In this document: positions 56,112 to 64,000 of the stretch, one piece after another
Layout of the letters: every line of letters starts with the position of its first letter
Position numbering within the stretch: position 1 is the first letter of the stretch
Source of the DNA: a bacterium
Lineage (GTDB): Bacteria > Myxococcota_A > Bradymonadia > UBA7976 > UBA1532
DNA length: 64,000 bases
Direction of reading: 5' to 3'
NCBI GenBank assembly: GCA_030427205.1
Contig: JAUHXC010000009.1
Coordinates: forward strand, 62,001 to 126,000
Translations under genes and position numbers: made by a program
The notes under the pieces: generated by a model
Databases searched by the model: none
The model's input: only the letters and a program-made list of their open reading frames with translations
What the model was told of the DNA's origin: nothing

Positions 56112-58457
56112 ATGCGCCGAACCCACACCTTGGTATTGATCGTCGCCGGGCTCGCGACGGCCTGCGGCCGCGAGTCGCCGGATCCGCCGCCCCGGCTGAT
56201 GCAGACCGCGCCCGATCCGCCAGCCGCGACCGACGCCGCGCCGGCGAGCCCTGCGCCGCCGAGCCCCGCGCCGGCTGCCCCGATCGCCGCCAATCCCCGG
56301 GTCGAGGCCCACTTCGCCTCGCGGGATCAGCTCGACGCCACCGTCTGGAAGGACGAGGTCGCCGCGCAGCGCCACGAGCGGATCTTCGTCGAGCTGTGGG
56401 ACGCGCTGCGGGCCACCGACGAGCCCGGGGCCGTCCTCGGCGAGCTGCCCTTCGACGCCATCACCCTGCCGCGCATGAAGCCGGCGGCGCCGATCGCGCC
56501 CGATCTGGTGCGCTATACCGCCGACGGCCCGGGGCCCGAGATGGGCCGCAGCGCGTGGCGGGCGTGGCTGGCCGACTGGCAGAAGACCGGGGTCGAGCTG
56601 GTGCACAGCGAATGGCATCACGCCCGATTCGAACCCGCCGCGGGCCCCAAGCCCGCCGAGTCGCGCTTCAAGGCCGAGCTGCACGTCACCGCGCAGGGCA
56701 AACGCTGGCGGCTGAAGTTCGTGCTCGACGTGATCTGGGCCCGGTCGAGCGTCGAGAAGGGCGACGGGCGACACGTGCCGCGGCGGATCACAGTCGCCGA
56801 GGTCGACGCGGTCGGTCAGACCGGGCAGCAGCGCTTCGAGGCGCTGCAATCGCTGGCCATCGGTCCGCATCGGCCGCAGCCGCTCATCGCCGCCGATCTG
56901 GATCGCGACGGTCGGACCGAGCTGCTCGCGCCGCTGACCAACCGCCGCTTCGCCTTCGACGGCGCCCGCTTCGCCCAGAGCGCGCTCGCCGACGGGCTGC
57001 TGCCCGGGGCGAACGCCGCGGTGCTCGCCGATCTCAACGGCGACGGCCAGCCCGATCTACTGGCCACCGGCCGGATATCGGGCCCCGACGGCGAGCGCAC
57101 GGTGCTCGCGCTGTATCGCGGCGCGGCCGGCGGGGCCTTCGGCGCGCCGAAGATCGTCTTCGATCCGCCCGCGGGGATTCGCGGCATCCGGGTCCTCACC
57201 GTCGGCGACATCGACGGCGACGGCGATCTGGATGTCTTCGCGCCGCAATATCGCGGGGCCTACAACGGCGACCGCATGCCGTCGCCTTTCGACGACGCCG
57301 ACGACAGCTGGCCCGCCTGGCTGCTGCGCAACGACGGCGGGCGCCTCACCGACGTGACCGTCGCCAGCGGGCTGGCGCCGCGCCAGCGACACACCCAGAG
57401 CGCGTCGTTCTTCGACGCCGACGACGACGGCGACCTCGATCTGCTGACCGTCAACGACTTCGCCGGGGTCGACCTGCACCGCAACGACGGCGCCGGGCGC
57501 TTCACCCGGGACGTCGAGGCCTTCGACAACCCGACGTTGTTCGGCATGTCCCACGCCTTCGGCGACTTCGATCGCGACGGTCGCCTCGACCTCTTCGCGA
57601 CGGGCATGAACTCGACGACCGTCCGCCGGCTCAACGCCCTCGACGCCCAGCGCCCCGACAAGGCCGACTATACCCGCCGGCGCACCGAGATGACCTATGG
57701 CAACCGGCTCTACCTCGGCCGATCCGGCGGGCGCTTCGCGATGGCGCCGTTCGCCGACGAGGTGCAGGCCGCCGGCTGGGCCTGGGGCGTGGTGGCCTTC
57801 GACGCCGAGAACGACGGCGATCTCGACCTCTTCGCCGCCAACGGCTTCATCAGCGGGCGCACCGCCCGCGACTACTGCACCCGCTATTGGAGCCACGACG
57901 TCTACCTCGACGACGGCGTGCCGCCCGCCGAGGCCGATGGGATCATCGATCGGCTGGCGCTGGACATCGAGTCGGGCATCTCGTGGAACGGCTTCGAGCA
58001 CAACAAGCTCTTCGAGCGCAGCGCGGCGGGCTTCGTCGAGACCGGCTTCCCCCGCGGGCTGGGCGGCGAGGCGGACGCGCGCAATGTCATCGCCGATGAC
58101 ATCGACGGCGACGGGCGCGTCGATCTGGTGATCGCCGAGGCGAGCCGCGGCGGCCTGCGGGCGCGGGTCATGCGCAACGTCGGGCCGGCCGGCCGCTGGA
58201 TCGCCTTCGCCCTCGACGGCGGCCCCGGCCTGAGCCCGTGGGGCGCGCAGGTCGCGCTGACCACGTCGGCCGGTCGGCGCCGGGCGGCCATCGTCACCGG
58301 CGACTCGTTCGCCGCGCAGCATCGCCCGCAGGCGCACTTCGGGCTGGCCCCGGGCGAGGCCGTCACCGCGGTCGAGGTGCGCTGGCCCGGCGGGCGTACG
58401 ACGACGCTCGCTGCGCCCGCCCCCGATCGGGTACACCGGGTGGGCGCGCCCCGCTGA
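56112..58457 (+). CDS. CRTAC1-type FG-GAP/VCBS repeat lipoprotein with ASPIC/UnbV domain
   Basis: The 781-residue lipoprotein (LATAC) has an N-terminal helical part. FG-GAP beta-propeller repeats with Ca-binding loops such as DLDRDGRTEL, DLNGDGQPDLL, DIDGDGDLDVF and DADDDGDLDLL follow. The C-terminal ASPIC/UnbV domain is GLSPWGAQVALTT to WPGGRTTTL. Such proteins bind ligands or matrix on the surface. No partner is evident. Confidence 0.88.
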   Translation: MRRTHTLVLIVAGLATACGRESPDPPPRLMQTAPDPPAATDAAPASPAPPSPAPAAPIAANPRVEAHFASRDQLDATVWKDEVAAQRHERIFVELWDALRATDEPGAVLGELPFDAITLPRMKPAAPIAPDLVRYTADGPGPEMGRSAWRAWLADWQKTGVELVHSEWHHARFEPAAGPKPAESRFKAELHVTAQGKRWRLKFVLDVIWARSSVEKGDGRHVPRRITVAEVDAVGQTGQQRFEALQSLAIGPHRPQPLIAADLDRDGRTELLAPLTNRRFAFDGARFAQSALADGLLPGANAAVLADLNGDGQPDLLATGRISGPDGERTVLALYRGAAGGAFGAPKIVFDPPAGIRGIRVLTVGDIDGDGDLDVFAPQYRGAYNGDRMPSPFDDADDSWPAWLLRNDGGRLTDVTVASGLAPRQRHTQSASFFDADDDGDLDLLTVNDFAGVDLHRNDGAGRFTRDVEAFDNPTLFGMSHAFGDFDRDGRLDLFATGMNSTTVRRLNALDAQRPDKADYTRRRTEMTYGNRLYLGRSGGRFAMAPFADEVQAAGWAWGVVAFDAENDGDLDLFAANGFISGRTARDYCTRYWSHDVYLDDGVPPAEADGIIDRLALDIESGISWNGFEHNKLFERSAAGFVETGFPRGLGGEADARNVIADDIDGDGRVDLVIAEASRGGLRARVMRNVGPAGRWIAFALDGGPGLSPWGAQVALTTSAGRRRAAIVTGDSFAAQHRPQAHFGLAPGEAVTAVEVRWPGGRTTTLAAPAPDRVHRVGAPR

Positions 58458-58507
58458 CGGATCCGAGGCGGGGGGCAGAACACCACCCTTCACCCGGAGA
58501 TCCGACC

Positions 58508-59491
58508 GTGAACCGACTGATCCTGGCGACCGCCCTGGTCGCGCCGTGCCTGCTCGCCGCCTGCGATGACGACCCCGAAGCGCCGCCGCTCGTCGAGCTC
58601 GACGATCGCACCTACTGGGGCGAGTATCCCATCGCCGCCGACTTCACCGAGGGCGGGATCTACGATCCGGCGGCCCACGCCTTCTACGTGGGCAGCCTGG
58701 GCAGCGGCGGCGTCTATCGCATCGACGCCGAGACCGGCGTGCAGTCGACGCTCTTCGAGCCCGACGAGGCCGGCACCTGGTGGACGCTGGGCATGGACAT
58801 CGACGTGGTCGACAACCTGCTCTACGTCTGCGCGATGGACGATCGCCGCGCGTTCGACGAAGCGCACGACTACGCCGGCTACCTGTGGGGCTTCGACCTC
58901 GCCAGCGGCGAGCGGGTCATCCGCCGCGCCCTGAGCGACGCCGCCGACGGCGGCACCTGCACCGACGTGGCGGTCGCCGAGAGCGGCACGGTCTACGTCA
59001 ACGATCGACAGAACCCGCGGCTGTATGCCTTCGCCGACGGCGAGCTGGAGATGATCGTCGAGAACGACCGGCTCGCCGGCGGCCTGGTCGGGCAGAACGC
59101 GCTGGTGGTCACGCCCGATCAGAGCGCGCTCCTGAGCCTGGTCTTCCTGCCGTCACGGCTCGTGCGCATCGACCTGGCCGACTACTCGGTGCGCGATGTG
59201 GACGTCGACGGCGACTTCTCCGACCTGACGCCGGCGCTGAGCGGCGCCGATGGCATGACCCTGGACGGCGACGGCGTGCTGGTCATGTTCACCACGCAGC
59301 TCAACCGCCTCGTGCCGGTCACCCCGGCGTGGCGCGAGGCCGTCTCGACCACCGTGGACGTGGACGGCAGCATGACCGACGTCGTGCAGACGCCGGCCGG
59401 TCCGTATCTGCTCAACGGGCAGGCGGTGCGCTTCGCGCTGGGCAGTGATACCGACCCCTCGGCGCTGCGGCGGTTCGACGGCGAGTTGTGA
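58508..59491 (+). CDS. SMP-30/gluconolactonase-like beta-propeller lipoprotein
   Basis: The 327-residue lipoprotein (LLAAC) has six-bladed propeller features: FTEGGIYDPAAHAFYVGSLG, RIDAETGV, CTDVAVAESGTVYVND and GADGMTLDGDGVLVMF. A GTG start has GGAG nine bases upstream. Catalytic residues are not certain; it could be a lactonase or a binding protein. Confidence 0.75.
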   Translation: MNRLILATALVAPCLLAACDDDPEAPPLVELDDRTYWGEYPIAADFTEGGIYDPAAHAFYVGSLGSGGVYRIDAETGVQSTLFEPDEAGTWWTLGMDIDVVDNLLYVCAMDDRRAFDEAHDYAGYLWGFDLASGERVIRRALSDAADGGTCTDVAVAESGTVYVNDRQNPRLYAFADGELEMIVENDRLAGGLVGQNALVVTPDQSALLSLVFLPSRLVRIDLADYSVRDVDVDGDFSDLTPALSGADGMTLDGDGVLVMFTTQLNRLVPVTPAWREAVSTTVDVDGSMTDVVQTPAGPYLLNGQAVRFALGSDTDPSALRRFDGEL

Positions 59492-59544
59492 GGCTGCGCG
59501 CCGTCTGACAGGCCGAGCGGGCGCGGCATGGCAGGCTCAGCGGG

Positions 59545-59650
59545 GTCTCATGTGTCATCGCTCGGAGCCATCTGGTAGATGGTGGGATGTGTCATGTGTC
59601 ATGTGCCATGTGTCATGTGTCGTATGCCATGCTCCATATGCCATATGAAC
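59545..59650. repeat. CATGTGT / ATGCCAT short-repeat tract
   Basis: About ten partly tandem units (ATGTGTCATGTGTCATGTGC and variants, then ATGCCATGCTCCATATGCC) fill most of the gap between two convergent genes. It includes the third copy of CATATGCCAT (59635-59644) and the stem CCATCT/AGATGG at 59570-59581. No gene is supported. Confidence 0.75.
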
Positions 59651-59656
59651 ATGGGA

Positions 59657-60424
59657 TCAGTTGATCTTCACCAGCGGCGCCTGGATCTCGACCGTCGCGG
59701 GCAGCACCTTGGCCGACCCGCCGCCCGCCTCGCTGAGCACGCCCATGGTCGTGACCGAGGTCTTGCCCGGCGGGAACTCGCTGACGACGCCGCCCGATGA
59801 CGAGACGGTGTGCTTGCCCGGCGGGGCCTCGGCGGTGATCCCGTCGGCCTGGATCGTATGGCTGCTCGGCGGCAGGCGGGCGACGATGCGATCGGCCTGC
59901 AGCACGAGGCTCGCCTGCGGATGCTCCACGGTGATCCCATCGGGCTGCAGCCGGATGGTCGAGGCGACCGATGACTGGCATTCGAGGGTGATGCCTGCCT
60001 TGTCGAGGCGGATGACGAGGGGCCCGATGCCTGCGGCAGCCTCGTCGACCTCGAGGGTGAAGCCGCCCTCGCCCTCGCGATCGTCGAGCACGAGGTTGAC
60101 GTGCCGCGTGCGCCAGACCTTGACCTCGGGCCCGATCGGCTCGCCGGGCGTCTGTCCGTCGCCCCAGAAGCAGCCGCTCCAGATCGGCGCGTCGAGGTCG
60201 CCGCCTTCGAACTCGACCCAGACATGGGCGTCCACCGGCGGCATCGCGTAGAAGCCCACCCCGTCGCCGGCGTAGGGCACCGATGGCAGGGCCCAGGCGG
60301 CCTCGACGCCCGGGAGAGCGGGCACGGTGACCTGCAGCCGCCCGAGCTGCTGCGGGTCGGCGTTGGCGGTCACCTGACCGCGGTACTTGCCGTAGAATCG
60401 CTGCTGTCCACCGTCATCGGCCAT
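59657..60424 (-). CDS. Baseplate assembly protein V/spike-like protein of a contractile tail
   Basis: The 255-residue protein has an OB-fold gpV/VgrG-like start (YRGQVTANADPQQLGRLQVT, GDLDAPIWSGCFWG) and a C-terminal series of short beta repeats (HTIQADGITAEAPPGKH, HTVSSSGGVVSEFPPGK), which fit a triangular beta-helix spike. It would cap the tube and puncture the target. GGAGG precedes ATG 60424. It is divergent from the sheath gene, unlike the usual single operon. Confidence 0.82.
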   Translation of the reverse strand: MADDGGQQRFYGKYRGQVTANADPQQLGRLQVTVPALPGVEAAWALPSVPYAGDGVGFYAMPPVDAHVWVEFEGGDLDAPIWSGCFWGDGQTPGEPIGPEVKVWRTRHVNLVLDDREGEGGFTLEVDEAAAGIGPLVIRLDKAGITLECQSSVASTIRLQPDGITVEHPQASLVLQADRIVARLPPSSHTIQADGITAEAPPGKHTVSSSGGVVSEFPPGKTSVTTMGVLSEAGGGSAKVLPATVEIQAPLVKIN

Positions 60425-60471
60425 GGTGCCTCCTTCGCGGGCGCTCGCCGCGAGGGTACCCCGAATGCGAA

Positions 60472-60525
60472 GCGCCCGTCCCGTGGTTGCCGGCGAACGG
60501 TCGCCGGCAACCACGGGACGGGCGC
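60472..60525. repeat. Perfect 25-bp inverted repeat, 4-base loop
   Basis: The arms (60472-60496 and 60501-60525) are exact reverse complements around ACGG. The element lies between the divergent spike and sheath genes, so it could be a hairpin in the 5' leader of one transcript, an operator, or an insertion of a small repeat. Confidence 0.9.
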
Positions 60526-60600
60526 CGGTGGTCGCGCGCTGCCGGTTCTGCTATCCCGGAAGACGAGCGGGCCGGCGCCCGCGGTACAGGGGGGGACATC

Positions 60601-62430
60601 ATGCTCATCAAGCCGCAGCTCGCGTATCCCGGGGTCTATGTCGCCGAGGTGCCGGCGCGGTCCGGCGGTATCCCCGCCATCCCGACGAGCATCGCCGCGT
60701 TCGTCGGCCGGAGCCGGGTGGGCCCGACCGATGCGCCGGTCTTGATCAACAGCTTCGGCGACTTCGAGGCGCAGTTCGGCGGGCTGTGGTCCAAGAGCCC
60801 GCTGAGCTACGCGGTCAAGCAGTTCTACGACAACGGCGGCAGCCAGGCGTACATCGTGCGCATCTGCGCCACGCCCGACGAGATCGAGCGGCTCGGCGAG
60901 GCGGTCGGCTACGATCCGAAGGTCGATCCGGCGACCGGGGCGCCGAGCTCGAGCCCGATTCCGTATGCGCAGCGCCTCGGACTGCAGCCGGTGACACCCG
61001 AGCCGCAGCCGGGCGCATCCCATGGCGACGGCTGCGCGCGCATCAACGTCTCGCCCACCGCGGCGGCGCAGGCGCCGGGCGAACGCCCCACGGGCGGCCT
61101 GCAATTCGTGAGCGCCAACCCGGGCACCTGGGGCGACGCGATCCGCGTCGAGCTCGATCGGACGGGCATCGACGCGCACGTCGCGGCGGCGCTGCAGGTC
61201 GACGAGGCCACGCTGTTCAACATGACGGTGCGCTGCGCGGGCTCGACGGAGCGGTACAGCAACGTCTCGGTGCACGTCGACGCGGGCGCCCGGCGCCTCG
61301 ATCGGGTGCTGTCGACGTCGCAGTTCATCCGCTACGGCGACGACTCGAGCAGCCTCGACGCCTTGAAGGCGGTCGACCTCGCCGGGATCGTCGCGCTGCA
61401 TCAGGTGACCTATCGCGAGGGGATCGACACCGACGAGGCATACCTGGCCCGGCTGCCCCGCGGCGCGGGCGGCGGCGACGGCTATTTCCTGGGCGACGCC
61501 GGCCTGTTCAGCGGCGATCAGAGCAACCAGAAGGGCATCTACCAGCTCGACAAGGTCGACATCTTCAACCTGCTGGTCATCCCGCGCGATCGGTTCGAGC
61601 CGGTGCCGCTCTCGCTGGACTACACCGCGATCTTCAACTACGTCCACGACCGCCGGGCCTTCTGGATTCTGGACGTGCCCGCCGAGAAGCTCAGCAGCTG
61701 GGACGCCAAGATCCTGCGGGGCGAGCCGGGCGTCGATACGCTGATCAACGACGACTTCGCGAACCCGGGCGAGCTGGGGCGCAACGCGGCGGTCTTCTAC
61801 CCCGATCTGATGTTTCCCGACCCGCTGGCGGCCATGGCGCCCAAGCAGTTCGGGCCGGCGGGCGCGGTGGCCGGCATCTTCGCCCGCACCGACGCGTCAC
61901 GGGGCATCTGGAAGGCGCCGGCGGGCACCGAGGCGACGGTCACCGGGCTGGTGGGGCTGACCGCCAGGCTCAACGACGCCCAGAACGGCGTGGCCAACCT
62001 GCAGGCGATCAACTGCTTCCGCGAGATGCCGCCCGCCGGCACGGTGCTGTGGGGCTCGCGCACGCTGCGCGGCGCCCAGGCCCTGGTAGACGCGTTCAAG
62101 TACATCCCCGTGCGCCGGCTGAGCCTCTACGTCGAGGAGTCGGTCCGCCGCGGGTTGCAGTGGGCGGTCTTCGAAACCAACGACGAGACGCTGTGGGCGA
62201 CGATCCGCGCTCGGCTCGACGACTTCATGACCGGGCTGATGCGCCAGGGGGCCTTCCAGGGCTCGACGAAGGCGCAGGCCTTCTTCGTGCGCTGCGGCCT
62301 GGGCGAGACCATGACCGCCCAGGACATCGACAACGGCGTCTGCAACGTGCAGATCGGCTTCGCGCCGATCAAGCCGGCCGAGTTCGTCGTGCTCTACTTC
62401 GAGCAGATGACCGCCGACAGCCAGGGCTGA
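60601..62430 (+). CDS. Contractile tail sheath protein
   Basis: The 609-residue protein begins PQLAYPGVYVAEV and has the sheath core motifs FVGRSRVGPTD, FGDFEAQFGGL, AVKQFYDNGGSQAYIVR, and near the C-terminus PVRRLSLYVEESVRRGLQWAVFE and IDNGVCNVQIGFAPIKPAEFVV. Sheath subunits wrap the tube and contract to drive it. A 100-residue insert near residues 90-190 varies among families. GGGGGG precedes the ATG. The tube gene follows by 12 bases. Confidence 0.93.
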   Translation: MLIKPQLAYPGVYVAEVPARSGGIPAIPTSIAAFVGRSRVGPTDAPVLINSFGDFEAQFGGLWSKSPLSYAVKQFYDNGGSQAYIVRICATPDEIERLGEAVGYDPKVDPATGAPSSSPIPYAQRLGLQPVTPEPQPGASHGDGCARINVSPTAAAQAPGERPTGGLQFVSANPGTWGDAIRVELDRTGIDAHVAAALQVDEATLFNMTVRCAGSTERYSNVSVHVDAGARRLDRVLSTSQFIRYGDDSSSLDALKAVDLAGIVALHQVTYREGIDTDEAYLARLPRGAGGGDGYFLGDAGLFSGDQSNQKGIYQLDKVDIFNLLVIPRDRFEPVPLSLDYTAIFNYVHDRRAFWILDVPAEKLSSWDAKILRGEPGVDTLINDDFANPGELGRNAAVFYPDLMFPDPLAAMAPKQFGPAGAVAGIFARTDASRGIWKAPAGTEATVTGLVGLTARLNDAQNGVANLQAINCFREMPPAGTVLWGSRTLRGAQALVDAFKYIPVRRLSLYVEESVRRGLQWAVFETNDETLWATIRARLDDFMTGLMRQGAFQGSTKAQAFFVRCGLGETMTAQDIDNGVCNVQIGFAPIKPAEFVVLYFEQMTADSQG

Positions 62431-62442
62431 GGGGGCTGAACG

Positions 62443-62997
62443 ATGGCTGACTCCGAGGATAGGCCGTTCGCGGTCAACACGTACCGCGTGGACCCGTACA
62501 AGAACTTCCGTTTCAAGGTCAAAGACGTCGACGGCGGCGCCTACGTGGCCGGCGTCAGCAAGGTCAGCGGCCTGAAGCGATCGACCCAGGTGGTCGAGTA
62601 CCGCGAGGGCGGTGATCCCAGCGCAGTGCACTTCTCGCCGGGGCAGACCAGCTACGAGCCGATCACCCTCGAGCGGGGGGTGACCCACGACAAGGCCTTC
62701 GAGCAGTGGGCCAACAAGATCTTCTATCTGCCCAACAGCCAGAAGGACCCGGGCCAGAACACCTCGCTGAAGGATTTTCGCAAGACGATCCGCATCGAGA
62801 TGTTCAACGAGGCGGGCCAGATGGTGCTCGCGTGGACGGTCTATCGTTGCTGGGTCTCGGAGTTCAACCGCGTCAGTGATCTCGACGGCGAGGGCAAGGA
62901 CGTCGCCATCCAGTCGATCGTCCTGCAGAACGAAGGCTGGATCCGCGACACCTCGGTTCAGGCGCCCACCGAGCCCGCGTTCACCCAGCCGAGCTGA
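62443..62997 (+). CDS. Contractile tail tube protein (gp19-like)
   Basis: The 184-residue protein has YKNFRFKVKDVDGGAYVAGV, GVTHDKAFEQWANKI, and VLAWTVYRCWVSEF, as in T4 gp19-like tube proteins. It forms the inner tube. It follows the sheath in the order seen in phage-like and extracellular injection systems. No further tail genes appear before the purN-like gene. Confidence 0.9.
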   Translation: MADSEDRPFAVNTYRVDPYKNFRFKVKDVDGGAYVAGVSKVSGLKRSTQVVEYREGGDPSAVHFSPGQTSYEPITLERGVTHDKAFEQWANKIFYLPNSQKDPGQNTSLKDFRKTIRIEMFNEAGQMVLAWTVYRCWVSEFNRVSDLDGEGKDVAIQSIVLQNEGWIRDTSVQAPTEPAFTQPS

Positions 62998-63023
62998 CGG
63001 CGCCCCGCGTGGCTGCCGTGACG

Positions 63024-64000
63024 TCAGGGGCGGCGCCAGCCGCCGGCGTGCTCGACGAAGTGGAAGAACGCCGCGACCACCAGCGAGTGGGTGATCTGGC
63101 CCCGCGCGATGAGCGCGCGGATCTCGGTCAGCGGGGCGGTCTGCACCGCGATGAACTCGCCGTCGTCGAAGTCGGGCGCCTCGACCCGGCGGGCGCCGAG
63201 GGCCAGGACGGTGCCGCAGCGGTTGTCCTGGATCGCCGGGTTGGGCTCGACGCAGCCGATGTCGAGCCAGCGGTCGGCCACGTAGCCGGTCTCTTCGCGC
63301 AGCTCGCGGGCGCCGGCCTCGACGAAGGTCTCGCCGGGATCGACCATACCGCCGGGGATCTCGACGGTGACCGTGCCGGTGCCGTGGCGGAACTGGCGCA
63401 CGAGCACCACGGCGTCGTCGTCGGTCAGCGCGATCACGTTGACCCAATCGCTCGACCGGATGACCGAGAACGTGCGCGCGGCGCCGCTCTGGGGGTGCGT
63501 CGCGGCGTGGCGCTGCACGGTGAAGATGCGATAGTCACCCGCCTCGCCGACCGGCCCCTTCACCGGCCAGACGACGCCCGGATCATCGGCCCGCGCCGGG
63601 GCGAGCCGGCGGCACTCGGCGGCGACGGCCCGCACGAGCAGGCGGTGCTCGGCGGCGTGCATCGCGGCCTCCAAGTCGGCGAGCGGCGCCGCGGGATCGA
63701 TCGGCACCTCGGCGGTGCCGAGCACCGGGCCCGCGTCGACCTCTTCGACGACCCGGTGCACCATCACCCCGGTCCGAAGGCGCGCCCCGTCCCGGGCCTC
63801 GGCATGGGCCCGCTCGATGGCGCGGGTGCCGGGCAGCTCGCCGGGCAGCGCCGGGTGCAGGTTGAGGACCCGATCGCCGAAGCGGCGCAGGAACCGCGCG
63901 CCGAGCACGCGCATGAAGCCGGCGAGCACGACGAGGTCGGGCGCGTACTCGGCGACCTGCGCGCCCAGCGTCGCGTCGAAGTCGGCCCGCTCGGCGAAGC
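63024..64000 (-). CDS. PurN-NUDIX fusion (5' end off the window)
   Basis: The frame is open to the right edge. The first part is the C-terminal half of phosphoribosylglycinamide formyltransferase: PDLVVLAGFMRVLG, VLNLHPALPGELPGT (catalytic Asn and His), TGVMVHRVVEEVDAGPVL (catalytic Asp). The second part is a NUDIX hydrolase with GxxxxxEx7REUxEExGU as GGMVDPGETFVEAGARELRE and ETGY. PurN makes formylglycinamide ribotide; the NUDIX part resembles ADP-ribose pyrophosphatase. The fusion is unusual and not a known purine-pathway arrangement. It converges on the tail tube gene. Confidence 0.88.
   Translation of the reverse strand, partial: FAERADFDATLGAQVAEYAPDLVVLAGFMRVLGARFLRRFGDRVLNLHPALPGELPGTRAIERAHAEARDGARLRTGVMVHRVVEEVDAGPVLGTAEVPIDPAAPLADLEAAMHAAEHRLLVRAVAAECRRLAPARADDPGVVWPVKGPVGEAGDYRIFTVQRHAATHPQSGAARTFSVIRSSDWVNVIALTDDDAVVLVRQFRHGTGTVTVEIPGGMVDPGETFVEAGARELREETGYVADRWLDIGCVEPNPAIQDNRCGTVLALGARRVEAPDFDDGEFIAVQTAPLTEIRALIARGQITHSLVVAAFFHFVEHAGGWRRP

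Noticed and set aside
59657..62997. Prophage
   Set aside because: Only three tail-type genes, no integrase, capsid, terminase or attachment sites.

Overview
The window is very G+C-rich and reads like a Gram-negative, predatory- or myxobacterial-type genome. The evidence is the many lipoproteins with Cys-rich, Glu-Pro or Gly-Glu low-complexity stretches, von Willebrand lipoproteins, a Ser/Thr kinase with a membrane tail, caspase-type peptidases, and a MbnP/MbnH ('metallo-mystery') pair of the type annotated in Myxococcus. I infer Myxococcota, perhaps near Bradymonadales; no rRNA, tRNA or marker gene proves it.

Region 1 (about 1-12,000) is the most interesting part and looks like a metal-acquisition cluster, most likely for zinc. 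It holds an outer-membrane barrel, an orphan ZnuA-like binding protein, two different COG0523 (CobW-family) GTPases, a MerC-like membrane protein, a flavoprotein, a lipoprotein with two His/Cys-rich EGF-like modules, a ZIP/His-rich/COG0701 permease fusion, and the MbnP/MbnH pair. Four Fur-family-like palindromes built on TGCAA/TTGCA lie at its three promoters, so one Zur-type regulator may control all of it. The regulator itself is not in the window.

Region 2 (12,000-22,900) carries a DegP/HtrA protease, a ChaN/EreA-like lipoprotein, a 1-kb gene-poor stretch full of inverted and direct repeats, and housekeeping genes (DHFR-fold reductase, TatD, TcdA, NadA). A Cys-rich lipoprotein follows, then a ParA-like ATPase with two DUF697-type membrane proteins.

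Region 3 (22,900-36,500) has two VWA lipoproteins, a secreted unknown, a retropepsin-like protein, MurB next to a protein kinase, a four-gene double ABC exporter operon, a PlsC acyltransferase and a TPR protein.

Region 4 (36,600-50,500) holds a divergent HemF, a lipoprotein coupled to a caspase-type peptidase, a cytochrome P450, an M16 peptidase, a GNAT enzyme, a stand-alone FliG C-terminal domain, a PepF-type oligopeptidase, an LPP20-like lipoprotein and a caspase/EF-hand/formylglycine-enzyme-like fusion.

Region 5 (50,500-64,000) has a DUF4874/DUF4832 lipoprotein downstream of a DprE1/DprE2-like pair, a methyltransferase, a cyclic-nucleotide-binding/CPBP fusion, two beta-propeller type lipoproteins, and a three-gene contractile-tail module (spike/baseplate V, sheath, tube) with a perfect 25-bp hairpin in its divergent promoter region. 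A PurN-NUDIX fusion gene runs off the right edge.

Several genes (the ABC operon, murB, hemF, tatD) have a -10-like element six to eight bases before the start codon and no Shine-Dalgarno sequence, which suggests leaderless transcripts.
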